Shown here piece by piece: positions 7,093-14,302 of a stretch of 15,814 bases of DNA; position 1 is the stretch's first letter; the number at the start of each line of letters is the position of its first letter. The position numbers and the translations under genes are program-made. Under the pieces are notes generated by a model. The model did not search any database. It was not told the origin of the DNA and was given only the letters and a program-made list of their open reading frames with translations. The DNA lies in contig JAUYBT010000157.1 in NCBI GenBank assembly GCA_030692905.1, forward strand, positions 1 to 15,814, written 5' to 3'. Source of the DNA: Bacteroidales bacterium (GTDB taxonomy: Bacteria > Bacteroidota > Bacteroidia > Bacteroidales > VadinHA17).

Positions 7093-7749
7093 TTAATTTT
7101 TTACTAAATTTTTCATTTTCCATTCAGGATACCCTTCATCCAGCCTTCTTACATTAAACCCATTTTCATGTAATATTCTTACAGCCTCGTCTGCCAAAAC
7201 ACAAAACGGTCCACGACAATAAGCAATAATTCCTTTGGCTTTAGATAAGTTTTTGAGCTTTGTCATCAGTTCGTTCATTGGCACAGAAATAGCTCCGGTT
7301 ATATGCCCGAACTCATATTCAATGGAAGGCCTCACATCCAATAACAAAATATTATCACTTTTTACCATGCTGTCCAACTCTTCCAGACTAACTGCATTAA
7401 GCGATTTGCTATCTTCACGCTGACGGTTCAGTGTTTTTTCAAGTTCGGCAATTTCACTTACAGCGTACTTAATCACATGTTGATACAATAAAAGAAATTC
7501 ATCATTGACCAAAGAATAATATACATATTGTTTTTCTTTTCTTGATTTTACGATGTTGCTGTTCTTCAGGACTTGTAAATGCTGTGAAGCATTAGCAAAA
7601 GTCAAGCTTGTAGTTTGCACAATTCCTTCAACGCTTTTTTCTCCTTGCGAAAGCATTTCAATAATTTCTAAGCGAAAAGGATTGGATAAAGCTTTAAGCA
7701 GTTTTGTAAGCCCATGGTACATAGCATCTTTAAATTCTCTGTCTTTCAT
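7093..7749 (-). CDS. ArsR-family HTH regulator fused to a rhodanese domain
   Basis: A 218-residue two-domain protein. Residues 10-100 form an ArsR/SmtB winged helix: LLKALSNPFRLEIIEML, then the recognition helix region FANASQHLQVLKNSNIV (51-67) and the wing RKEKQYVYYSL (70-80). Residues 120-215 form a rhodanese domain with LLLDVRPSIEYEFGHI and the active-site loop CRGPFC, where Cys178 is the expected sulfur-accepting cysteine and Cys183 could form a disulfide or polysulfide bridge with it. ArsR-rhodanese fusions are known in many bacteria and are thought to respond to persulfide or thiosulfate, or to oxyanions. Here it heads an operon with a cysteine desulfurase and a DsrE protein, which favours reactive sulfur as the signal. 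A large inverted repeat overlapping its promoter is the likely binding site, which implies autoregulation. Confidence 0.9.
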   Translation of the reverse strand: MKDREFKDAMYHGLTKLLKALSNPFRLEIIEMLSQGEKSVEGIVQTTSLTFANASQHLQVLKNSNIVKSRKEKQYVYYSLVNDEFLLLYQHVIKYAVSEIAELEKTLNRQREDSKSLNAVSLEELDSMVKSDNILLLDVRPSIEYEFGHITGAISVPMNELMTKLKNLSKAKGIIAYCRGPFCVLADEAVRILHENGFNVRRLDEGYPEWKMKNLVKN

Positions 7750-7775
7750 TATTCAATTTATTGTATTTGTCTTTG

Positions 7776-7806
7776 CAAATATAAAATAATAATTCAAGTA
7801 TTCAAT
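7776..7806 (-). promoter_or_regulatory. Bacteroidota-type promoter of the ArsR-rhodanese operon
   Basis: On the minus strand ATTG (TTG at 7805-7803) is followed after 19 bp by TATATTTG (7783-7776), an exact TAnnTTTG -7 box. Transcription should start near 7769, giving a leader of about 20 nt before the ATG at 7749. The -33 element lies inside the 16-bp inverted repeat, so a bound repressor would block the polymerase. Confidence 0.7.
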
Positions 7807-7828
7807 AATTATATTGAATACTTGAATT
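7791..7828. promoter_or_regulatory. Perfect 16-bp inverted repeat, probable ArsR-type operator
   Basis: The left arm AATTCAAGTATTCAAT (7791-7806) and right arm ATTGAATACTTGAATT (7813-7828) are exact reverse complements, separated by the 6-bp spacer AATTAT. Each arm contains two tandem half-sites 8 bp apart (ATTCAA twice on the left, TTGAAT twice on the right). The site could therefore hold two ArsR-type dimers. It overlaps the -33 region of the operon promoter. The rest of the intergenic stretch (7829-7973) is AT-rich and I see nothing else in it. Confidence 0.75.
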
Positions 7829-7973
7829 AACTTCAAAATAATTTATAAAATGTAATATTTGCTATGTGTACAAAGGGAAGGATTTTTTTAAAAAATAAAA
7901 TTTTACTGATCCAATAAAACAGCCTTATAATATTCCTTTTTAGATTTATTTTTACTTTTTATTTCTTATTAAG

Positions 7974-9014
7974 CTATTGATGTCCATGTCTGTGGTGCAA
8001 GTCGGGATCGTGAGAATGTTCGTGCGTTATAGGATTATGATCATGCACATGTGAATGCCATTTTTGATCTGTTACTGTTTCATCCTCGTGCGAATGGGTA
8101 TGATGCCCATCAATGTGTTGATGGTAATGAATGTGTTGCATAGTGTCGTGTGTATGCGTATGTCCATGTGATAGCAGGTTAATGACAATTACTGCAAGGG
8201 TTAAAAGAGCAATGGAAACAATATGTACCCATTGAAAAGAGTCGTGAAAAAACAGATATGACAAGAGAACTCCCCATAATGGCGCTGTTGAAAACAATAT
8301 TTGCCCCCTGGTTGCCCCGATATTTTGAGCGGAAGTAACATAAAGCACAATACTGAAACCATAAGAGAAAATCCCGACTATAATTGCCGGGCCGACATTC
8401 CCAAACTCCATGGGCTGAATGGCGATGAGGCATCCTATGATAAAATTAACCGAACCGGCAATCAGGCCTTTGACAAATGTAACGGTTTGAGGAGAAGCCC
8501 CATCGGTTAGTGCTGTTAAATGGTTATCTACACCCCAGCAAACACAGGCGGCAGTAATGAGCAAACCTGAAGTTAAACTTCCTGTACCTTCACCCAGAGC
8601 AGTAATAATTCCGGCTGTGAATGTTAATGCTACACCAAGCCATGTGTATTTGTCAAGAGTGTCTTTGAAAATCAAAATACCTAAAATGGCTGTTGCAACC
8701 AACTCCATATTTAACCAGATAGAAACTGAAGCTGCATTGGCTGTTTTTAATCCGGCCAATAAAAGCAAGGGACCAAGGAATCCACCAAAAAAAATTATCC
8801 CTGTAGTTTTAGCCCGGCTGCCCGATTGAAAGAGTAATTTCAGTCTGCTGTTTTTTCTGAAAATGTAAGGCAACATTGCCAAGGCTGCACCCAGATAAAG
8901 TAACCCTGCTAATTGAAAAGAGTTTAAACCCGTCAATAAAAGTTTACTAAATGGTGTGGCAATACCAAATAGGAAGCCTGAAAGAATACCTGTAATAATT
9001 GCAAATCTCTTCAT
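7974..9014 (-). CDS. EamA/DMT-family transporter with long histidine-rich C-terminal tail
   Basis: A 346-residue inner-membrane protein. Residues 1-282 form ten hydrophobic helices in two EamA repeats (roughly 5-140 and 148-282), the standard drug/metabolite transporter layout of about 285-300 residues. Residues 283-346 form an unusual cytoplasmic or periplasmic tail with 23 histidines in 64 positions, in HTHTH-, HYHQH- and HSHVHDH-like runs mixed with Asp and Glu. This composition is typical of Zn, Ni or Co binding and suggests that the transporter moves, or is gated by, a divalent metal. It is the last gene of a four-gene metal operon, 35 bp after the DUF302 gene. The core family usually exports metabolites, so metal transport is an inference from the tail and context. 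Confidence 0.85.
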   Translation of the reverse strand: MKRFAIITGILSGFLFGIATPFSKLLLTGLNSFQLAGLLYLGAALAMLPYIFRKNSRLKLLFQSGSRAKTTGIIFFGGFLGPLLLLAGLKTANAASVSIWLNMELVATAILGILIFKDTLDKYTWLGVALTFTAGIITALGEGTGSLTSGLLITAACVCWGVDNHLTALTDGASPQTVTFVKGLIAGSVNFIIGCLIAIQPMEFGNVGPAIIVGIFSYGFSIVLYVTSAQNIGATRGQILFSTAPLWGVLLSYLFFHDSFQWVHIVSIALLTLAVIVINLLSHGHTHTHDTMQHIHYHQHIDGHHTHSHEDETVTDQKWHSHVHDHNPITHEHSHDPDLHHRHGHQ

Positions 9015-9049
9015 TAATTTGCTGTGAGTATAATGGACAAAAATATAAA

Positions 9050-9436
9050 TTACAGATGACTAATAACTTTCTGCAATTTATTTGTCACCTCTCCTGCAAT
9101 TCCTTCCAATGCCGGGTTTTGAATAGCCATCATTGAAGCAATGGGATTTACAGCTGCCACTTCAATGTGGTTTTCTGAAAACTCCTGAACAACCACATTA
9201 CACGGGAACATTGAACCTATTTTATCCTCCACCTGTAAGGCTTTATAAGCATAAGCAGGAATACAAGCTCCGAGAATTGTATATTTTTTAAAATCTATAT
9301 CAAGCTTTTCTTTAAATCTTTCATGCATCCGAATTTCGGAAACAATTCCGAATCCTTCAGTTTTAAGTGCTTCGGTTATCCGATTTATTGCTTCGTCAAA
9401 GGAAGCATTGATTGTTTTACTGAAATAGTATTCCAT
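9050..9436 (-). CDS. DUF302 family protein
   Basis: A 128-residue soluble protein of the DUF302 family, whose biochemical role is not established. The family hallmarks are clear: a start of the form YYFSKTINASFDEAI, the central LGACIPAYAYKAL (55-67) with Cys58, and FPCNVVV (77-83) with Cys79. The two cysteines are usual for the subgroup found in redox and metal-resistance loci and could bind metal or haem, or act as a thiol pair. It lies between a divergent CDF-like transporter (28 bp upstream) and the His-rich EamA transporter (35 bp downstream), so a metal-stress role fits the context. Length is typical of the family. Confidence 0.85.
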   Translation of the reverse strand: MEYYFSKTINASFDEAINRITEALKTEGFGIVSEIRMHERFKEKLDIDFKKYTILGACIPAYAYKALQVEDKIGSMFPCNVVVQEFSENHIEVAAVNPIASMMAIQNPALEGIAGEVTNKLQKVISHL

Positions 9437-9464
9437 ACTTCTGAATTTAAATTATTAATTTTCA

Positions 9465-10106
9465 CTAATTACAACAGTTATCTTCTTTCCCTTTCGCTTT
9501 CTCAAATGCTTCTTTCCCCTCCGAAACTGAAAAATAAATTAAGCCTGCTGCTCCGATTAAATCAGCATAGGCAAATCCTGTCAGTTCATAAATAAGACTT
9601 GATAAAAGTAGTACAATTGACATATACACACACACCTTTGTACAATTGGCATCGGCAATAATTGGTCCCGAATTAAGTTGTTTTCCGACGCTCTTTTTTG
9701 CATTCATAAGCCAGGTCATTACAATAATAGAGATAATTGAAATGACAACTCCCCATAAAGTAGTTACGGGTTTGTGGTGAGAAATAATATTAAGGACGAT
9801 CCCTGCCAGAAGACCGGCAGACAATAAATAAAATGCGTAGCCTGTAGTCTTTAATGCTCTTATTTCGAATTTGGTTTTTGAGCTTTCAGGATTTTGTCTA
9901 ATGCGATAAATCATTACAGCGATGCCAACTCCAGACATCACTTCAATAAAACTATCCACACCAAAACCAAACAGAGCCAGGGTTTCATCTGAGTAACCAA
10001 AAAACATCGAGACGACACCTTCGATAATATTATAAAAAATTGTAAAGAGGCTTAATAAAAAAGCTTTATTGTATAATTCTTGTTCATCCGGAGTCTGCTG
10101 TTTCAT
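9465..10106 (-). CDS. Divergent cation diffusion facilitator-like membrane protein (transmembrane domain only)
   Basis: A 213-residue protein with about six membrane helices that resembles the CDF transmembrane domain. Helix 2 carries GFGVDSFIEVMSG, with Asp51 and Glu55 in the place of the usual HxxxD or DxxxD metal pair. Helix 5 carries IIADANCTKVC, with Asp152, Cys155 and Cys159 where classic CDF proteins have HxxxD. The cytoplasmic ferredoxin-like metal-binding domain of CDF exporters is absent; the protein ends soon after helix 6 with KEDNCCN, adding two more cysteines. The ligand change suggests a softer or different metal than zinc, or a non-transport role. It follows the canonical CDF gene by 20 bp, so both are probably made together and might pair. 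Confidence 0.75.
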   Translation of the reverse strand: MKQQTPDEQELYNKAFLLSLFTIFYNIIEGVVSMFFGYSDETLALFGFGVDSFIEVMSGVGIAVMIYRIRQNPESSKTKFEIRALKTTGYAFYLLSAGLLAGIVLNIISHHKPVTTLWGVVISIISIIVMTWLMNAKKSVGKQLNSGPIIADANCTKVCVYMSIVLLLSSLIYELTGFAYADLIGAAGLIYFSVSEGKEAFEKAKGKEDNCCN

Positions 10107-10126
10107 TATTTTAAATTTAAATGAAA

Positions 10127-11014
10127 TTAATATTTAATGCCACAGTCTTCCGTAGTTCCAAATTCCACCTGTATAGTGGCGTGTTCAATCCTGAATCTTT
10201 CATGCAACTGGTTCTGAATTGAAGTTATAAAACTAACGTCGGTCTGTTCCCATGTTGTAAGATGAACAGTCAATGCTGCATCAATAGTGCTTAACGCCCA
10301 GATATGAAGATCATGTACACCAGAGACTTCCGGCAGTTTTTTGAGAAATTCGCTGACCTCCTCAATGTTTATGTTTTCAGGTACAGCATCCAATGCAAGA
10401 TTGACAGAATCTATTAATAAATGATAGGAACTGTAAAGAATAACAGCAACGATTGTTAACGAAACCAGTGAATCAATCCATTGGATACCGGTAAATGCCA
10501 TGATAACACCTGCAACTACAACTCCCATGGATACCAACGCATCAGCCACGAAATGAACAAAAGCGCTTCGGACATTCAGATCGTGCTTCTTTCCCTTCAA
10601 AAATAACCATGCAGTAAAGGCATTTACCACAATTCCTATAGATGCCACAATCATTACACTATTAGCATTTATCTCTGCAGTCTTACTTAGTCTTTCTATT
10701 GTCTCATAAACAATAAAAACCACAGCTGCCAGCAAAAGAATAGTATTAAGTAAAGCAATAAGTATTGTTGATCGCCGAAACCCATAAGTAAATTTCATAG
10801 TAGGTTTTCGCTGTGATAATATAATTGCCATCCATGAAAATGCGAGTGCCAGAACATCGCTCAGGTTGTGACCGGCATCGGCTATTAAAGCCATTGAGTT
10901 TGAGAGATAGCCAAACAGAGCTTCAATAGTTACGAAAATGATATTAATTGTAATACCGATTTTAAAAGCAATACTCAGATTTATATCATTATTATGAGAA
11001 TGATTGTGTTCCAT
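10127..11014 (-). CDS. czcD: CzcD/ZitB-like cation diffusion facilitator (Zn/Cd/Co exporter)
   Basis: A 295-residue CDF exporter of normal length that swaps divalent metal for protons across the inner membrane. A short His-rich N-terminus (MEHNHSHNND) precedes six helices. The metal site is intact: His49 and Asp53 in ADAGHNLSDV (helix 2), and His154 and Asp158 in FVHFVADALVS (helix 5); an HxxxD/HxxxD set predicts zinc specificity with Cd or Co as secondary ions. The C-terminal cytoplasmic domain is complete, with VSGVHDLHIWALS (about 235-247) and HATIQVE near the end. It is the first gene of the four-gene metal operon. I see no clear TAnnTTTG promoter in the 178 bp upstream. Confidence 0.93.
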   Translation of the reverse strand: MEHNHSHNNDINLSIAFKIGITINIIFVTIEALFGYLSNSMALIADAGHNLSDVLALAFSWMAIILSQRKPTMKFTYGFRRSTILIALLNTILLLAAVVFIVYETIERLSKTAEINANSVMIVASIGIVVNAFTAWLFLKGKKHDLNVRSAFVHFVADALVSMGVVVAGVIMAFTGIQWIDSLVSLTIVAVILYSSYHLLIDSVNLALDAVPENINIEEVSEFLKKLPEVSGVHDLHIWALSTIDAALTVHLTTWEQTDVSFITSIQNQLHERFRIEHATIQVEFGTTEDCGIKY

Positions 11015-11192
11015 TAGTTAATATATACAATTCAGTAAGCCATATCACCTGAATTTTACTCAGATGAAAGAAGGTCATAACCTCCTTTAATAACAATCAT
11101 TGCTGCATTAATGTTAACTAGCGCACCAATAACTCATAGTTTTATTTTTCTCTAAATATCTTTTCCCCACTAACGACCGGTAAAATCAGATT
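11015..11192. other. Spacer between the Argonaute operon and the metal operon
   Basis: This 178-bp stretch separates two same-strand operons. An odd palindrome GTAAAATCAGATTTTAC (11180-11196) overlaps the Argonaute stop codon; it could fold as a short hairpin but has no following T-run, so I do not call it a terminator. No recognisable TAnnTTTG promoter box was found for the metal operon. Confidence 0.4.
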
Positions 11193-13238
11193 TTACAAAA
11201 ACCACAAATTATTTTTGCCAAATTCCGGCATAGTGCTGCTTTCAAAATGGGGGAAGATTTCGGCGACCATTTCGGGATATTTAATTGTGACAGGTAAATT
11301 CTGTTGTCTTACTGATTTCCAGTACATCCTGCTGAATTGGTAGACCTGGTCTATGAGGTCCTTTACAAGTCTATCATCTTCAAGAAGTTTTTTATCACTG
11401 GCTGATATGCTCAGTTTTATCGGGAATGGATAGCCTTCGGTCGACTTGGGTAGTGTATTTTCATATCGGGTATTATTGCAAAGCAAGAATTGATTCCACC
11501 CAATGCTTATGAATGTTCCACTGACAGGGATAAGTTCTGGACAATTTAAATCAAACAACACAAGATCTTTGCTTTCGGTTTTGTTAATAGTAATGATGAT
11601 GACAGGTATATCCAAGCCCATCTCATGCAACTCCTTTTTTATAGGGGCAAGCTCCTTGTTACTCATTGTTTTATAGAAATGTATAACAAGACGCTTAACT
11701 TCATTGTTCTGTTTCCTATAGTTTTTTATGGCTTTGCTTATTGATCCTGCCAGTTTGTACATGTCGCTCTGCGAATAGCACTCAAAGCCTTTAAAATGGC
11801 CATCATTTGAGAAACAAAAGGCACTACCTATATACCGGCTAGCAGAGCTAATTGATTTAAAGGCACCTACACCGACAACCAGCTCATTGTGTAATGTGCG
11901 ATGCAATCGCCAGGGAACTCCATCAAGCTTGGCAAGAATGGCCACACCGATATTGACTAAGCTGTAGTTGTAATTCGGATCTGATATCTTCTTTGTCTCT
12001 ATAACCTGGGAAGTTATCCCATATTTCAGCAATTCCTCTTTTACATGAAAATAGTATTGATGTTTTGTGATATCATGTTCATTCTTACCAAATGGACTTA
12101 AATAGATAGCTATGTAGCGGATAGACGGATCAAAGGATCTGCTGAAAAGACTCTGTTTTATCTCAGGTAAAGGATTTTCGATGTTGGTAAATGTAATCTG
12201 GTCGCTTTTGATGATGTTCAGAGGAACTTTAAGCAGTTGATTTAGTTTAGGAAAATTTTTATATCCGTCCTTAAAATAGGTATATAGCAGGTTTGCCTTG
12301 TCTTTATCCCCCTCATGACAAATAAAAAACATATTAACGTGAGGGAAGGGACAATGGGAGTAGGGCCCATAACTAATCAGCCCGGTATAGGGAACAATAT
12401 CTGTCTTATTTTGTCCGAACTGGAGCCGATTGCTTCCTGGGGTAGTATTATTAATCCTTATTGATTCAACTTTGAAAAAACTTCCATCATGCAGTGGAAT
12501 AATTCTTTTAAATTGTTCAGTTTTTAAGAAGGTACTTACGAAATAATCGAGGTTTGATTTATAAACTTTATACCTGTTTGTCCCAATCCTCTTTGGTTGA
12601 ACAGGTATCCCCAATGCATATTTCAGGCTATTGGTAAGGATAGGAAATACTTTCTCCCAATTGTATTTTGCTTCATCAGGTAATCTGTCATACTTGTATA
12701 TCTGATTTTCATACACCACCCTTTTAAAAAGGGTAGTTTCAATGTCCAGATCAATAATACTTTTTTTGTGCACTAATGAAACTCCATCATAGGAAATGAC
12801 TAATTCCGGATCAGCTCCGTTCCGGCCTATCTGTACTCTCAGTGTAAAAACTTTGTATGCATTGTGCCCAAGCGTGCTTTCCAGCTTATCTGAAAACCAT
12901 ACCTCAATATCCCGGACAAAATTGGAGTTAACCACATCAGCAACAGTTTTAAAGTGTTCGAAAATAAGCCAGTTGTAATAGTGTTTTGCAAATCTGGTGC
13001 TTTTCGTAAGATTTACTTTAATTACATCTTTCTTGTCTTGTGAGCTTTCAAATTCAGTATAAAGATGCTGAAGCATCTGTGTTTTTACTTCAGGAAAAAT
13101 TTCTTCAATGTTTACCGGGAACTCATATTGATTGATTGGCAGACTGCCATTCCTCTTTTCAGTGTAAAAAGCAAAGTCCTTTTGTTCAACCGGATGATTG
13201 AACGTAAGAATGTTTAATATGAGATTTTGCACTGACAT
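11193..13238 (-). CDS. Prokaryotic Argonaute with intact MID pocket and degenerate PIWI catalytic site
   Basis: A 681-residue Argonaute. Residues about 1-270 are the N-terminal half (N/L1 plus a PAZ or APAZ-like module; not assignable by eye). Residues 272-370 begin LQFGQNKTD and GLISYGPY, the linker entering the lobe common to short and long pAgos. The MID domain (about 370-445) has the guide 5'-phosphate residues in the expected spacing: Tyr396, Lys400, Gln411 (GITSQVIE), Asn422 and Lys437, before GVPWRL. The PIWI domain (about 450-681) ends with LPVTIKYPEMVAEI and the terminal LWFL. The first catalytic Asp position reads VVGVG (Gly458) and the third reads IHFYK (Tyr522); the fourth position is Glu656. 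It should bind a guide and target but not slice. Its ATG directly follows the rhuM stop (13239-13241) with no gap, indicating coupled translation. No effector gene lies downstream. Confidence 0.9.
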   Translation of the reverse strand: MSVQNLILNILTFNHPVEQKDFAFYTEKRNGSLPINQYEFPVNIEEIFPEVKTQMLQHLYTEFESSQDKKDVIKVNLTKSTRFAKHYYNWLIFEHFKTVADVVNSNFVRDIEVWFSDKLESTLGHNAYKVFTLRVQIGRNGADPELVISYDGVSLVHKKSIIDLDIETTLFKRVVYENQIYKYDRLPDEAKYNWEKVFPILTNSLKYALGIPVQPKRIGTNRYKVYKSNLDYFVSTFLKTEQFKRIIPLHDGSFFKVESIRINNTTPGSNRLQFGQNKTDIVPYTGLISYGPYSHCPFPHVNMFFICHEGDKDKANLLYTYFKDGYKNFPKLNQLLKVPLNIIKSDQITFTNIENPLPEIKQSLFSRSFDPSIRYIAIYLSPFGKNEHDITKHQYYFHVKEELLKYGITSQVIETKKISDPNYNYSLVNIGVAILAKLDGVPWRLHRTLHNELVVGVGAFKSISSASRYIGSAFCFSNDGHFKGFECYSQSDMYKLAGSISKAIKNYRKQNNEVKRLVIHFYKTMSNKELAPIKKELHEMGLDIPVIIITINKTESKDLVLFDLNCPELIPVSGTFISIGWNQFLLCNNTRYENTLPKSTEGYPFPIKLSISASDKKLLEDDRLVKDLIDQVYQFSRMYWKSVRQQNLPVTIKYPEMVAEIFPHFESSTMPEFGKNNLWFL

Positions 13239-14288
13239 TTATTGCTTATCCTTTTTGCTTTTAGTTGATTTAGTTTTTGATGTTAACTTTTTTACTTCTT
13301 TGTCAAAATCGCTTTCATAAAGATGATCCTGAGAAATGCGATATTTCTCATATTCCTGCTCTGCAAGGCGTTTTGCTACTTCATGGGAGATAGTCCCTGC
13401 ATTCTTCAAAATATAATAATCATTAAATTGGAGGAAACCATCTAATTTATGTATCCAATCTGCCATTTTCATTGGGATTTGACGGGATGCCTGATTCTCG
13501 GCATAATCAAGATACATGCTGACAACCCTTTCAAGTTCTTTTATTTCTTTCTCATGCAGGTAGTTCTTTGCAATTGTAACATCTGTTTTTATGATTTTAC
13601 CGGAAGGGGCGTTTTTCCATGTTTGTAAACCCATGTTCGGTTTGGTTGAATCAGCACGGGATGCAACAATTTGAGGGGCTGTCTGCTTTGTAATTGCCCA
13701 ATGTAATTTATTCTGAACTGTTTTGAAGAAAGTTTGTGTAATCTCAGCATCCTTATTGTAATCGATGCTGCCCTGTTGGTAAATATCTGTGATTTTCTGG
13801 TAGAATCGTCTTTCACTGGCCCGTATCTCCCTGATGCGTTCCAGGAGTTCATCGAAATAATCTTTGCCGAAGAGTTTTCCTTGTTTCAACCGTTCATCAT
13901 CCAAAACAAAACCTTTGATTATAAACTCACGCAATGTTTTGGTTGCCCAAATACGGAACTGGGTAGCTTGGTAGCTATTTACCCGGTATCCAACAGCTAT
14001 AATGGCATCCAAATTATAAAAATCAACATCCCTGGCAACATCACGGGTGCCTTCTTTTTGAACTATCCGGATTTTCCGGATAGTTGCTTCTCTAAGCAAT
14101 TCGGTAGTATTATAAATGTTTTGAAGGTGTTCATTTACGGTACGAACATCAACACTAAATAGTTCAGCCATTTTCTTTTGGCTAAGCCAAAAAGTTTCAT
14201 CGTTGAAAATTACTTCTATGCTTACATTACCTTCAGGTGAAGTGTAAAAGATTATATCTGAATATCGAGGTTGGAGTTCGTTTGTCAT
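13239..14288 (-). CDS. rhuM: RhuM family protein
   Basis: A 349-residue protein of the virulence RhuM family, usual length 330-350. Residues 10-60 contain a winged or helix-turn-helix segment (WLSQKKMAELFSVDVRTVNE), pointing to DNA binding. Residues 89-120 hold the family hallmark YNLDAIIAVGYRVNSYQATQ followed by RIWATKTLREFI. The middle (140-260) is helical and charged, and the last 20 residues are Lys/Ser-rich. RhuM was named from a Salmonella pathogenicity island, but its molecular activity is not established; homologues are common inside type I and type III restriction loci. Here it sits 14 nt after the Res-like gene and its stop codon touches the Argonaute start codon. An effector or regulatory role in a combined defence unit is possible but unproven. 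Confidence 0.9.
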   Translation of the reverse strand: MTNELQPRYSDIIFYTSPEGNVSIEVIFNDETFWLSQKKMAELFSVDVRTVNEHLQNIYNTTELLREATIRKIRIVQKEGTRDVARDVDFYNLDAIIAVGYRVNSYQATQFRIWATKTLREFIIKGFVLDDERLKQGKLFGKDYFDELLERIREIRASERRFYQKITDIYQQGSIDYNKDAEITQTFFKTVQNKLHWAITKQTAPQIVASRADSTKPNMGLQTWKNAPSGKIIKTDVTIAKNYLHEKEIKELERVVSMYLDYAENQASRQIPMKMADWIHKLDGFLQFNDYYILKNAGTISHEVAKRLAEQEYEKYRISQDHLYESDFDKEVKKLTSKTKSTKSKKDKQ

Positions 14289-14302
14289 AAATCTGAAAAT
14301 AT

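Noticed and set aside
10930..11100. AAAGGAGG followed by an ATG on the minus strand upstream of the CDF gene, as a leader peptide
   Set aside because: The spacing from GGAGG to ATG is too short, the frame encodes no recognisable peptide, and strong Shine-Dalgarno sites are not typical of this phylum.
11180..11196. Odd palindrome GTAAAATCAGATTTTAC at the Argonaute stop codon as a terminator
   Set aside because: The stem is AT-rich and short (6 bp with a realistic loop), and no T-run follows on the minus strand.
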